Below the pieces are notes generated by a model. It was not told the origin of the DNA, made no database searches, and was given only the letters and a program-made list of their open reading frames with translations. Shown here in pieces: positions 37,501 through 46,639 of a stretch of 64,000 nucleotides of DNA. The position numbers and the translations under genes are program-made. How positions within the stretch are numbered: the first letter of the stretch is position 1; each line of letters opens with the position of its first letter. This DNA is from Gerris lacustris (taxonomy: Eukaryota; Arthropoda; Insecta; Hemiptera; Gerridae), in contig OX578276.1 of assembly GCA_951217055.1 (NCBI GenBank), positions 121,953,299-122,017,298 of the forward strand, read 5' to 3'.

Positions 37501-40500
37501 TCTCTACAGTAAGATTATCTAAAGATTTGACTTTTGACACTCAGATTGACCAACCTATATGAGGAAAAAATAAAGCCACTAGGCCTGTGGGAGGGGTGGG
37601 GCTAGTGACATTTTTGTTAGCCTAGTTGGCCCGACCTTCTAGAATTCAAATTCCTGACTTCTCATTGGCTCCCCACGGATTTTCCCACGCTGTCAAAAGT
37701 CAAAACTTGAGATAATCTTACTGTAAATCCTGAATTTAGAGATAAATCCGGTAATGTATCTGTTGGGGTATCTTTGTTTAGTCTCTTAGGCTCACGGTTA
37801 TCTCGTTGCCGCAAACAATCGAGATATTGTTTGCGGCAGTCACAAGAACTAGGTTGATAATAGGCGGGAGCCTAGTATCAATAAAAGTAAAATATGAAAA
37901 TGAATTCCATGGTTTGTAACGATTGTGTTTAATTTTTGTTTATATATTATAGATGATAATTTCCAGGATAGTTCAGTTCAAGCTCAAATCATTTTATTCA
38001 ATGTTTGTTTTTAGTTTTTATACATAATTATTGTATTTAAAATTAAGATATAGAGGGGAAAAAAGTTTTAATAAAATTGTTTAAAGATAAATATTTTAAG
38101 ATCAAGTAAAAAATTATACTTATGTTTTAGGTCTGTTAAGTTAGTTAACAATTTTTTTGTTATAATATTGTTTATGTTATTTTATTTTAGGCCTGAAGAT
38201 GCCCAGGTATGGGCGAAATATAGCTTATAAATTAATTAAAAGAAAATAATTATCTTAATTTCCATCCCTAAAGACCCCTAAAAGAATAAGAATATAACGA
38301 TCATAAGAGGTCAACTAAAAAGAAAAGAGACAACTAAATAATACCATTAAAGGTAGAGGAATCGTTGGTCCTAAGATGTATTCCATGATTCATGGAGAGA
38401 AGGAAGGGACAAGTCGGATACTTGTGCCGGTGCTCTTCTATAGGTGAATCTCCTTCCTCCCAGCTGTCTAAAGTACCCTCACAGTAGAAACATTCAACCT
38501 GAGTTAATAAATATAAAAACAAAATTAAAACAATAAAACTCAATTAATTAATTTGTTTAACTGAAATGAAATAAAATTATAATCAACTAATGCTTTTGTT
38601 TTCTTCTTTTAAATAAACCAAAAAAGGGAATTGTAAATGACAGAGAAATCAAGAAAGAAATCAAATTTTAAAGAACAGTAGTAAAATAATGTGTTATCAG
38701 TTAAGTGATGACAATCTACTAAATAAATTCTAGGTCTAACTTTTTTTTTATATAGACAATAGACATTTCTCAGTGAGTCAGTTCCACTAAACAACATAGT
38801 TAGTGGAACTGACAACTCACTTGGAGTTTTCTATCAACAGAGCCTTTCCCAAAATTCAATTTCCTGGCTTGAGATCACATTTCTTCACATTCTCCCTCTT
38901 AGGTTCCAAAATAAATGTTAAAAAAATATTAAAAAGCTTAGTTTTTTCAAATTCCTCTTACTGAATAGCCACACCAAATTATGACTCAAGCTCTTAAGGA
39001 AATGGGAGAGTTGGTGAAAAGTGAGGGAGGGCTTTCACTTTTATAGACACAGATTAGCTGTCATGGTTTTTGACAATAAATTACTCAATAAATAAATAAT
39101 TTTCTAAGAAAATAACTTCATCAGTGCTTTGATCTATTAAGATATTAAATGATACCTTATCAGCATATCCTGTGTAGAAGAAACCAGCTTTAGCAAGTTG
39201 CTGAGGTAATATGTAGGAAAGAGGCCATCGAACAAACGATTCCAGTCTAGCAGACTCGCTTTCATATATTTCTCTCTGAGAACAAGGTCTCTGAGAACAA
39301 CGGTTGGATCTAGAGCAACCTTGCTGTAGAGTCAGTGATCGAGAACTCACAGCCCTGTTAGAAGAGTCTGGTAAAGCCTCACCAGCTTGTGTCGTCTCCG
39401 GTGATGATTCACCAACTCGTGATGAATCTGATTCACTCATTCTGGATGATTGTGATGATTCACTCACCCTCCCTAAGGAAATGAAAACACAATTAAAAAA
39501 CAAACAAGAGACAAAAATGTTCCCTGATGTCTGAAACATATTGTAGTCAAGGAAATATTGAATTTAGGCATTCAAATTTTGATTAAGAATAATCAAAATA
39601 CTTCTATCACTTCACTAAGCTCCAAGGAAAAATATGAATAAATATATATGTCCTTCAAACATATATATTTTATGTATGTATGTATATATGTATCTATATA
39701 TACAGTAGAACCCCTCGTATCGGTCACCTATGGGACCGGAGCATGGTCGGAACACAAAAAAGGTCAGATAATCTGAGGAACAAAGAAAAGCAAATCTTAA
39801 TTATTAAAAATCAATTTACTGTTAAGGAATGCACTTCAAAGTCTTTCTGTCCCTTTTTCCAATCTTTAATTGTTGTTACAACAACTCCTAACTCTAAAGC
39901 TAGTTTTAGAATTGACTCTAACATCTAACTTCTACAGCAATGTACACAAAACCACTTTTTGTTTCAGTAGAGCCGCCATATTCACTAAAAATATAGTGCA
40001 ACAATGGATTGTAAATATAGAATGACGATAATAAGAACCGAAGTCTAGCGATCAGTATCAGTACGATAACAAAGAACCAACTGGCTGCTTTTATTGTTTA
40101 ATACTCAATATTCTGATAAGGATGAAGTTCAGTCGTGTCAGATTAAGGTGTCATGGTTGGATATACCGAGGAGTCGGTTAACCCGAGGTTGGATATGAGG
40201 GGTTCTACTGTAAAGTTGTTACTATAAGATTGATTAAACTCAAATCATAATAATCTAGTGTATTACATATTATTTAGTTTGACTGACTTCAACTAGAGAG
40301 AGAGAGACCACTTGCACTTGCAGTGCAGAATGTACAAAACATCACCATCACTTGTATGTGACATGTAAACTTTGATGATGATAGATTCAGAAATAAGCTC
40401 AGCTAACTTATAGGATACAGAAACCATTTAAAATACACTACAAATTCAGATATATAGAGGAGAGATAATGTCTCTTTGTCTTTGCAGTAAGTTAGACAAA

Positions 40501-43500
40501 GGGATTATTTGTTGTACTATCATTTAGGCCTCTCTCTAACAATAGTAATAAGAGTAGAATAAAATGCTAAATGGTAAATTTAAAATTCAACTAAGCATCT
40601 AGGCTTGGTTGAAAGTCCTACCTGTCAGCTGTGCAAAGAGGAATATGAAACTCCCACTCATCTACTAAGCTTCTGCCTAGCCTTGGCTCGCCTAAAATGG
40701 CAAACCTTTGGAATGCCAATAGTTCCCTTAGAAGAGTTTCAGAGACTACCTATAGACAGAGGATCACCTGGTGGTATATGTCTATAAGTTGCAAACCCCC
40801 GGAATTAAAAACAAATAAAATTAGACAATTTACAGTAGTGAGAATTATTTTCAAACACAATTCGGTAAAACTTAAGAATACGAGGCGGTTTACAGAAAAG
40901 ATGTCGGGGCCTCACTCCAATGCATCTTTTTGACAAAGGGATATCAATTCTCCTATAAACAAATCATACATAATATAATTCAGGGTATCTACTAAGTTTT
41001 CAATATGAAATTCCTGACCATTTTCTTTAAAATTCCCTAATGAAAATTCCAAACCATAACACCTTTATTACAGATAAAAAACACTGCCAATTAGTGTGGA
41101 AAATAGCTTCTCCGCGTCCTATTTCGTAAAATTTAATAATTATTACCTATTATTATCCAATTTATTTCATTTTCCCCCGCTATTTTAAATCTGTCAAAAT
41201 TGCTTTCATTTTTTACGTGTACTAAAGTATAAATTAAGCAAAAGTTAAAGAGCACAGACAGTTGACATTAATCAGGCTATCTGCAGGCTACTTTTGACAA
41301 ACCATCAAAGTTAAATAAAAATTAGATAAGTACTTTTGAAGATATAGGTGTAAATAAGTGTTTGTTTGTGCGCATGTGGAAGAGAAACAAATGAGCTCAG
41401 AAACAAGTTCATGAGCTGGGTTATCTGCGGAAAATATTTCTAAAAAACGGCTCCGACAATTTCGATTGAAATTTCTTAACTTTCTCATATACGTATGAAA
41501 AATCATATGCTTTAATTTGATACGTACTACGAAAAAGTAAAAATTTTAATGCTTTAATTTTATACGTATATGAGAAAGTAAAAACTGCTCCTTGACATCC
41601 GTATCCCAATTACACTCTTTACTCTCTATGATATAAAATACAAAAAAAAAAAAATTGTGAGGAATAAATTATTATTATTATACGATTTTTCTACCTAGCT
41701 TCTTACTTAATCTTTGAGTTTTCTTCCTATACACTTTCTCATAATAAAGAGAAAGTTTTGTGATGGCGCGAAATGCGATTTTGATATACACGTTTTGAGG
41801 TCCCTTTTTTGTGGGAAATTTATTAATCTTTCTTTTTGATAATCATCTTAATTTGTCTACGAGCCATAGGAAGCGAGATATTCGTAAAAAATACGTAAAA
41901 AGTGGTGCGGCGACGGATACTAAATATTCTTCGCCTTATATTAGTGTGTGAAATTTTGTTATATTTAATTTTGATAACCACCTTGATTCGTATCCGAGCC
42001 ATAGGAAGCGATATATTAGCAAAAAACTGAATTTGTTGTTTGAAAAAATGTGTTTTTAAAGTTGGAAACAATGACCACGAAAGCTCTACAGATCTGAACT
42101 GAGATTGTTATTTTTATTTGATTCTAAATTAAGATAGGGGTAGAAAATATTAATAAAAGGGAAAGAAGGGAGGAAGAGGTTAAGAGAAGATAAATAGATA
42201 TATCAAAGGCATTGATAGAGAGGGAAGTAGATAAGATATAACTAAATAAGTTTAGGAACAGACTTCCCTTATCTTATCCAGTACAGCTGAAGGCCAGATT
42301 AGATAAGATAACTATTTTAATATTTTTTTTTTTTTTTTTTTAGTTTATTGTTCACTTCAACTACAAAGTTTTTTTTTTTGTTTTAATAAGTGTTGTTAAG
42401 AGAATTACAATTAGCATTTTGATTTAACATGATCGGGTGTTCACCCAGTGGTGGCACTCCGTAACATTATTATGCATATGTATTTGCATATACATTGTTT
42501 AGAGAGTGTACATTATAATTTTCTTCAGTTGATTCTTAGAAGATCTCTTGGCCATGTTCTTTTCAGTCTTCTGGGTGGGTTTGAAGGTATATGAGGTGAG
42601 GAAAGGGCGTGAACAAGAGGGTTGTTATGGGGTTCAAGTTTGTTGTGGAAATTTTTATATCTATCTTTAGCAAGATCGCTCACAAAAGATACCTTTAGGT
42701 CTATATGGATGATGATGTTTGGAACATAGAAAGGAAGATGAGACAGTTTTCTTAAGATTTTTGACTGTAGAGACTGCAGACGGTGAAGATTTGAAGGTTT
42801 TGTAGAACCCCAGATTTCAATGCCATATGACCAGGTAGGCTTGAGAATTGAGTTGTAAATTTGTAGTCTATGTTTTAATGTGAGACGTGTGCGATGATCA
42901 AGAAGTCTTAGAAGTAGTTTGTAGCGTCTATTGGTTTCAATTCGTTTCAATCGAGTGTGTGGATTCCATGTTAGCCTTTTGTCCAGATGTAGTCCAAGGT
43001 AACGAACAGTAGTGGCGGGTGGTATGATTTTGTTATTTAGGTATACTGGTGGACAAAAACCATGGCGGAGGGTGAATGTGACTTGTGTGCTTTGTTGTTC
43101 ATTTATTTTTATTCTCCAACACCGGAACCATGGTTGGAGGAGTGAAAGGTGTTCTTGGAGCATATGGGAGGCTACTTGTGGATCATTATGGGTGGCTAGT
43201 ATGGCTTTGTCATCTGCAAAGGATGCAAGGAGAGTGGATGGGTGTTTTGGTATGTCGGATGTGTAAACAGTGTATAATAAGGGAGAAAGGATGCTACCTT
43301 GAGGAACCCCAGCCTTTGCTTGACTTATAGGTGATAGGCTATTACCAATTTTTACTCTGAAGAATCTGTCGGAAAGGTAGGATGTGAGGATTAGGTAGTA
43401 AGTGAAAGGGATATTGTCCTTGAGTTTCCACAATAAGCCCTGGTGCCAAATTCTATCAAAGGCTTGAGCCTCGTCTAGAAAGACCCCAGAGCAATATTGT

Positions 43501-46106
43501 TTCCGTTCAAGGGCTGCTGCAATTTGGTCGACAAGTCGATAGGTTTGGTGGATTGTTGAGTGTTGGTGGCGAAAACCAAACTGGTGGTCAGGAAGGATTT
43601 TGGCTATTTCAAGGATGGGAAGGAGTCTACGGAGAAGGAGTTTCTCTAGGACTTTACCCATAGTGGGTAAGAGGGAGATAGGTCTGTAGGAGGTTACTTT
43701 ATGAGAAGGTTTATGTGGTTTGGGTATCATAATGATAATGGAAGTTTTCCAAAGGATAGGGAAGTAAGTGGTGCGGAGGATAGCGTTGTATATGTTGGTA
43801 AGGAATATAATGGCTTTGCGGGGTAGGTGTTTTAATATTGTGGGGGTTATCTGATCATTGCCTGGTGCTTTCTTGTTGGGTAGGGATTTGACTGTGTGAA
43901 GGACGTCGGATGGGTGAAATGCTTTTGGTGGAGGAGATAGCTGGAGGGGTATGGATAGGTCATGGAGTATGGTTGCAGTAGTGTTAGGATCTCTGATGTT
44001 GGGGTGAGGACGGAATACTGAGGTAAGGTGTTTGGAGAACTCTGTTGCTGTGTCTTGTTCTGTGTTAGTCCATGTGTTATCTGCTTTTTTTAAGGAAAAA
44101 GGCGGAGATTTGTAGGCAAGGAGGCGCTTGGTGGCTTTCCAAAGAGATCCATCTTTTGGAGACAAGGAAGCAGTAAAATCTAGGTGACACTGTGAGCGGT
44201 AGTCCCTTAGTTTGGAGGCGAGGAGATGGGAGAGTCTGTTGAAGTTTGTTTTATCTGATGGGTAACGTGTACGCTGCCATCTGGTTCGGGCCCTTCTTCT
44301 CTCAGCAATTAGTTGACGCAGTTCCAAGGGCAGATGCCATCTGTTGTTGAATGATTGTGTTTTGTGTATAGTCGATTGTGTTATTGATGATTGTATTGTG
44401 CGTGTTAGTGTATCTATGGCTTTATCTATGTCTGATGGAGTTTTTAGGGGAATGGAAAGGCTTCAAGGAATGGATTCAAGGTTGGTTGCAAATTGGTCCC
44501 ACTATATGGGACCTTGGATCAAGGAATTGGATTTTTTGTGAATTGGGGTGTCATAGAAGGAAAGAAATACTGGGCTATGATCAGAGGATAGGTCTGGTGT
44601 GGATTTAATTTGGGAGCTGTGGGAAAGGTTTTTGGATGTTATAAAGTAATCAAGTTTGTCAGGAAGGCGGTTGGGATCCGAGGGCCAGTAGGTGTATTGG
44701 TGGGGAGCCAGGATGTGAAATGTGGTGGAGGATAGGGTGCGGAGAAGGGTGGCTCCACGAGGATTTGTGGTGCGGCACCCCCATTGGGAAATTTTAATAT
44801 AAAAAAAAAGTTTTACCTTGATCATCCCAGATTTTAGATTACTATTTCTACACAAAAAAACGCCAACACATACATAAATGATTTTTTTAAATCTTTTTGT
44901 GGAAACAAGAAAACATTTTAAAGAATAAACCATAAAATAAACATTATATATTTGTTCTTGCAAAGGCCCGTTTGTACGTTATTTTTTCAAAATTTACTGT
45001 CATTTTTCCTGACCAAACAACGGAATCCCCGACTTATTCCCGACCTCATAAAATGTTGGCTTATTCCCGACTGGTAGACACCCTGTAATTTCTCAAATGT
45101 TTAAATCATACAAATGTAATGATTGACAAAGGTACTGTACTGTTTTTGGTAAATTCGGATTGTACGTGCCCCCACTTTGAGGTTAGGTGATAAAATCCCG
45201 CATATTAAATTAAAAACCTTAATTTTGTGCACCCTTGAATTTTCAATAGCCGCTTCGCGGTGCTCCGCTCATTACCTGAAGAAAAACAACCCTCCTGTAT
45301 ATAAACCAGGTAGAGGTCCAACTCGAAGAAATTCGATGGGCACGGACAATCCGAATTAGCCCTGATTTAATCTCCTCAGTGCACAAATTAAACAAAGTTG
45401 CCCCGCCAAGCGATTCTCAAACGTAGCATTAACTTAATATTAGCCCACAATTCCTCTACTTACATATTTTGGCTGAGAGAGAATATACAGCCCTCCTAAA
45501 TTGCTACTATGAACTTAAATCTAAGATTTGACATCTATAGCAGTAAAGTAATCAAAGCTGAACAAAAAAACAATGTTATTTGAATATTGTTTTGACAGTG
45601 TTCAGAAGTTTAATAATATATTTAGAGTGGAACTCATTTAATACACATATATTTTTCTTCGGTAATAATTTATCAAAAACCAGAGAAGATAAATTGAAAG
45701 AATAAGTAAGGAACTATTAAAAACCAAGCCTAACAATACTCCTCAGGTAAAAAATACAGAAACTCCCTATTGATCAGCTTCGTTCAGCATCTCAAGAAAC
45801 ATATGGTTTACAATCTTTTAGTTTTGTAATATACTGACTAGAGTTAGCAGAGATGGGCACGTTCCCTGCTGCCTGAGGATCTTTAATAAAAGGACATCCG
45901 GGGTCCAACATTTTGTGCCTGGTGATAACAGCGATGACTCGGTCACCATAATTCCAGTCGGATATCCTGCCGCCACAGCTAAAGCACTGGACCTCGGCAC
46001 CTTGCCCCATGTAGTAAAATCCTGCTTTGGCAATCTTACGCGGGTCCACGCTCGCGTTCGACGGCCAATTCTTAAACGTCCTAAGACGATTTTCCTCATA
46101 ATTCAT
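25376..46106 (-). CDS. Diap2: IAP2-type inhibitor of apoptosis, 10 exons (whole gene)
   Basis: An E3 ubiquitin ligase of the DIAP2/cIAP class, which acts in the cytosol to restrain caspases and, in insects, in the IMD immune pathway. The ten exons listed below join with consistent phases (1872 nt, about 623 residues). BIR1 has zinc ligands C41, C44, H64, C71; BIR2 C198, C201, H218, C225; BIR3 C308, C311, H328, C335; the UBA lies at about 372-440; a Ser-rich linker follows; the C-terminal RING has C576, C579, C591, H593, C597, C600, C607, C610. This BIR-BIR-BIR-UBA-RING order is diagnostic. The start ATG is at 46106-46104, just before BIR1. The gene spans 20.7 kb because its introns carry many transposons. 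Two joints are uncertain: the exon 2 acceptor and the exon 7 donor. Upstream untranslated exons cannot be excluded. Confidence 0.93.
27041..27138 (-). CDS. Diap2: IAP2 exon 9: linker
   Basis: Encodes [20 protein letters not shown] and a short tail. Acceptor gttccag, donor CACAG|gtatgc. It joins exon 8 (phase 2) and exon 10 (phase 1) in frame. No domain is visible. Confidence 0.8.
27734..27922 (-). CDS. Diap2: IAP2 exon 8: Ser/Pro-rich linker
   Basis: A low-complexity [20 protein letters not shown]... linker between UBA and RING. Acceptor gctcag, donor TTTAG|gtatta (phase 2). Its GC content is well above the surrounding intron, as expected for coding sequence. Confidence 0.82.
27923..30324. 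other. Diap2: IAP2 intron 7, distal part, nothing recognised
   Basis: AT-rich intronic DNA between exon 8 and the foldback element. No terminal repeats, exon-like segments or RNA genes were noticed. Confidence 0.4.
30325..30729. mobile_element. 405-bp GC-rich foldback element
   Basis: Ends gtcatgggcaccctt and gggtgtccatgac are inverted. The arms pair over almost 190 bp with a small centre near 30527. GC-rich segments such as a ggaccgctgc-gtcgaccgtattcgagtt stretch contrast with the AT-rich intron. No coding frame and no clear target duplication. It lies in IAP2 intron 7. Confidence 0.85.
31226..31285 (+). repeat. dispersed repeat with hammerhead-like core, copy c
   Basis: CTGAAGATGACCTT, loop, AAGGGTCGAAACG: a CTGAAGA string, a stem with complementary GACCTT/AAGGGTC, then GAAA. 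A caagtaatgaaatcgttg tail follows. See the finding on this family. Confidence 0.5.
31400..31820. repeat. dispersed repeat family X, copy 2
   Basis: Starts near the hairpin actttctcatataaagagaaagt and the string gtgatggcgcgaaa, also found near 41737-41775. It includes ggtttttaaaaaatgtctgtc and a gccaattttgac-aaatttggca stretch. A B-box-like ggttcgattcctcgccgg near 31802 hints at a SINE scrap. Confidence 0.55.
32252..32457 (-). CDS. Diap2: IAP2 exon 7: UBA remainder
   Basis: Reads [19 protein letters not shown] and then [10 protein letters not shown], an IAP-type UBA, followed by an acidic stretch. Acceptor gttacag at phase 0. The donor is uncertain: CG|gttata (used here) and TG|gtctgt (exon end 32300) both fit the phase-2 next exon; CAG|gtcatg (32335) does not. 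Confidence 0.75.
32845..33435 (+). pseudogene. mariner transposase remnant
   Basis: The best-preserved part (about 33290-33435) reads [19 protein letters not shown], matching the mariner FFLFP..K..LKG block after the catalytic region. Upstream, HHDNAPAH-like sequence is frameshifted (aatgcacccagtctcaagtc). Multiple stops; inactive. It lies in IAP2 intron 6. Confidence 0.75.
33715..33819 (-). CDS. Diap2: IAP2 exon 6: start of UBA
   Basis: Encodes 35 residues including the basic RGVKRKQQP stretch and [14 protein letters not shown]. Acceptor gttacag and donor TTT|gttagt, both phase 0. Confidence 0.85.
34757..35337. mobile_element. Harbinger-type MITE, 581 bp
   Basis: Terminal inverted repeats AGGTGGGTTCACAGCTAGC / GCTAGCTATGAACCCACCT, flanked on both sides by TTA (34754-34756 and 35338-35340), the TWA target preference of PIF/Harbinger. 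Non-coding. It lies in IAP2 intron 5. Confidence 0.88.
35445..35845 (+). pseudogene. second mariner transposase remnant
   Basis: Frameshifted mariner-like protein: a [18 protein letters not shown] segment where mariner has its VFFD block, [12 protein letters not shown], then [17 protein letters not shown] with HHNKA replacing the catalytic HHDNA. It is disabled. Confidence 0.72.
35888..36069 (-). CDS. Diap2: IAP2 exon 5: second half of BIR3
   Basis: Reads [21 protein letters not shown] and then [13 protein letters not shown], the typical BIR3 groove and zinc site. Acceptor gtgcag|GGCG in phase 1, donor TCT|gtaagt in phase 0. Confidence 0.93.
36900..37061 (-). CDS. Diap2: IAP2 exon 4: first half of BIR3
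   Basis: Reads [14 protein letters not shown]...[10 protein letters not shown]. Acceptor tttacag|GTGAC, donor CACAG|gtacat, both phase 1. This exon has no ATG-initiated frame of its own and was found by splice signals and BIR homology. Confidence 0.9.
37380..37490 (-). pseudogene. RTE LINE 3' end fragment
   Basis: The minus strand reads [21 protein letters not shown] and ends EWAFPINK before an AATAAA-like string, matching the RTE C-terminus and tail. Only about 100 bp remain. Confidence 0.65.
37507..37723. mobile_element. 217-bp TA-flanked MITE, copy 1
   Basis: Ends CAGTAAGATTATCT / AGATAATCTTACTG are perfect inverted repeats flanked by TA, as in Tc1/mariner-type MITEs. It shares internal ataaagccactaggcctgtgg and ctcattggctccccac strings with the copy at 49207-49627. 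Confidence 0.85.
38188..38240 (+). repeat. dispersed repeat with hammerhead-like core, copy d
   Basis: Reads CTGAAGATGCCC, loop, GGGCGAAATA with a four-pair GCCC/GGGC stem before GAAA, and a short AT-rich tail. Confidence 0.5.
38345..38498 (-). CDS. Diap2: IAP2 exon 3: second half of BIR2
   Basis: Reads [17 protein letters not shown] and then [11 protein letters not shown], completing BIR2. Acceptor ctcag|GTTG at phase 0, donor AATG|gtatta at phase 1. Confidence 0.92.
39156..39468 (-). CDS. Diap2: IAP2 exon 2: linker and first half of BIR2
   Basis: A Ser-rich linker and then [11 protein letters not shown]...[14 protein letters not shown]. The strongest-looking acceptor (ttccttag, exon from 39472) is out of phase with exon 1. 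The acceptor four bases on (ggag, exon from 39468) restores frame and is used here. An unseen extra exon in the 6.3-kb intron 1 is the alternative. The donor AAG|gtatc is at phase 0. Confidence 0.8.
39703..40210. mobile_element. pogo/Tigger-like MITE, 508 bp
   Basis: Ends CAGTAGAACCCCTCGTAT / ATGAGGGGTTCTACTG with flanking TA on each side (39701-39702 and 40211-40212). This end motif is characteristic of pogo-type elements. No transposase frame. IAP2 intron 1. Confidence 0.88.
40600..40795 (+). pseudogene. LINE RNase H-end fragment
   Basis: A 60-codon frame with [19 protein letters not shown] and a downstream C-L-A-L-A-R pattern, the zinc-knuckle-like end that follows RNase H in Jockey/R1/I-type LINEs. 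No other LINE domains were found nearby. Confidence 0.65.
41060..41640. repeat. dispersed repeat family X, copy 3
   Basis: Shares an aaagagcacagacagttgac stretch, a cccgctattttaaatctgtc stretch and an agtacttttgaagata stretch with the copies at 13.3 kb and 58-59 kb. It ends with tatatgagaaagt, complementary to the actttctcat start seen in copy 2. Confidence 0.55.
41820..42035. repeat. two-copy local duplication
   Basis: Two segments of about 60 bp share ttttgataa-ca-cttgatt..cgagccataggaagcga-atatt..aaaaa, about 140 bp apart. Confidence 0.55.
42525..44327 (-). pseudogene. Jockey-type reverse transcriptase
   Basis: A 600-codon frame with [10 protein letters not shown] (153-162), YRPISLL (214-220), FLDEAQAFD (283-291), [12 protein letters not shown] (341-352) and FADD (370-373), so all reverse transcriptase catalytic blocks are present. 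The same frame continues upstream through two premature stops (TAG at 44502-44504 and TGA about 13 codons later) into the endonuclease end. The element is therefore inactive, although most of the reading frame survives. Confidence 0.9.
44502..44790 (-). pseudogene. endonuclease C-terminal remnant of the Jockey LINE
   Basis: Reads NPRGATLL, then [12 protein letters not shown] and [13 protein letters not shown]: the C-terminal motifs of an APE-type endonuclease, including the catalytic SDH. The N-terminal part is absent. The frame is the same as that of the reverse transcriptase, separated from it by two stop codons. Confidence 0.82.
45147..45362. mobile_element. 216-bp MITE, copy 2
   Basis: Ends TGGTAAATTCGGATTGTACG / CGGACAATCCGAATTAGCC match the copy at 17872-18096, as does the inner gtgataaaatcccg stretch. 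The centre differs (a gccgcttcgcggtgctccgc patch). IAP2 intron 1. Confidence 0.75.
45835..46106 (-). CDS. Diap2: IAP2 exon 1: start and BIR1
   Basis: Starts at ATG 46106 ([11 protein letters not shown]) and contains all of BIR1, with [11 protein letters not shown] and the [10 protein letters not shown] end. The donor CA|gtatat leaves phase 2. An in-frame TTG further upstream was not chosen because ATG lies right before the domain. Confidence 0.9.
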
Positions 46107-46639
46107 ATCAAAATCTTTTAAATTAACTAACAATTAAGGCGAAAGATGGAAAAAGAAATAATTACAAATCATGTTAGACGGAATTAAAAATATTAATACA
46201 TTAGTTCCGAATTGCACACTTAACTGAAAGAAAACTTTTATCACGAAGATAATAACAATCACGGCAGTGTTTAGGGAACTACGGAACAACACGAACTACC
46301 TCAACCCACCAAGGCACCAAGGTCAATAGCAGTAGGCTGTAGAAGAAGACATTGCGCATCCCAGCTGATTTTCAACAATAAAAACAAAAACCCAGTGTTA
46401 ACCTTTTTTGACACCCGTCTTCATGATGTTAATGCTATGTTTAGCATTGCATTTTAAAAGCTAAAAAGAAGATCAATACTGTAGTCGTAGTCAGTGAGTT
46501 ATATTAGCATCAGGTATTATTTATATATTATATTTAACATTTATTTGATTAAATATAGAATATGAATGTATAAACATACAATCTCGAAATCAAGCCTAAA
46601 CCCATGGAGGGTACTGCACCCAGGAAGGTATAAATCTAA

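Larger units (their letters stand above)
42324..44790 (-). mobile_element. Jockey-clade LINE, 5'-truncated, with target duplication
   Basis: A 2467-bp element whose poly(A) tail appears as poly(T) at 42324-42341. The 10-bp direct repeat attttaatat flanks it (42314-42323 and 44791-44800). It starts inside the endonuclease domain. It is nested in the CAGGGT-ended element and thus in IAP2 intron 1. Confidence 0.88.
40981..45085. mobile_element. DNA element with CAGGGTRTCTAC ends, hosting a LINE
   Basis: The left end cagggtatctactaag and right end (complement cagggtgtctaccagtc) are inverted. Both borders carry TAATT, and the empty-site reading tataatttctc matches a related uninterrupted sequence at 18030. 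No transposase recognised. It contains a family X copy, a small tandem duplication and a Jockey LINE. It lies in IAP2 intron 1. Confidence 0.65.

Noticed and set aside
39680..39928. 82-codon plus-strand frame
   Set aside because: It overlaps the end and interior of a TA-flanked pogo-like MITE, with no domain.
45792..46133. Using TTG at 46133 as the IAP2 start and reading to the stop at 45792
   Set aside because: The ATG at 46106 precedes BIR1 directly, and the stretch after 45835 is intronic beyond a gtatat donor.
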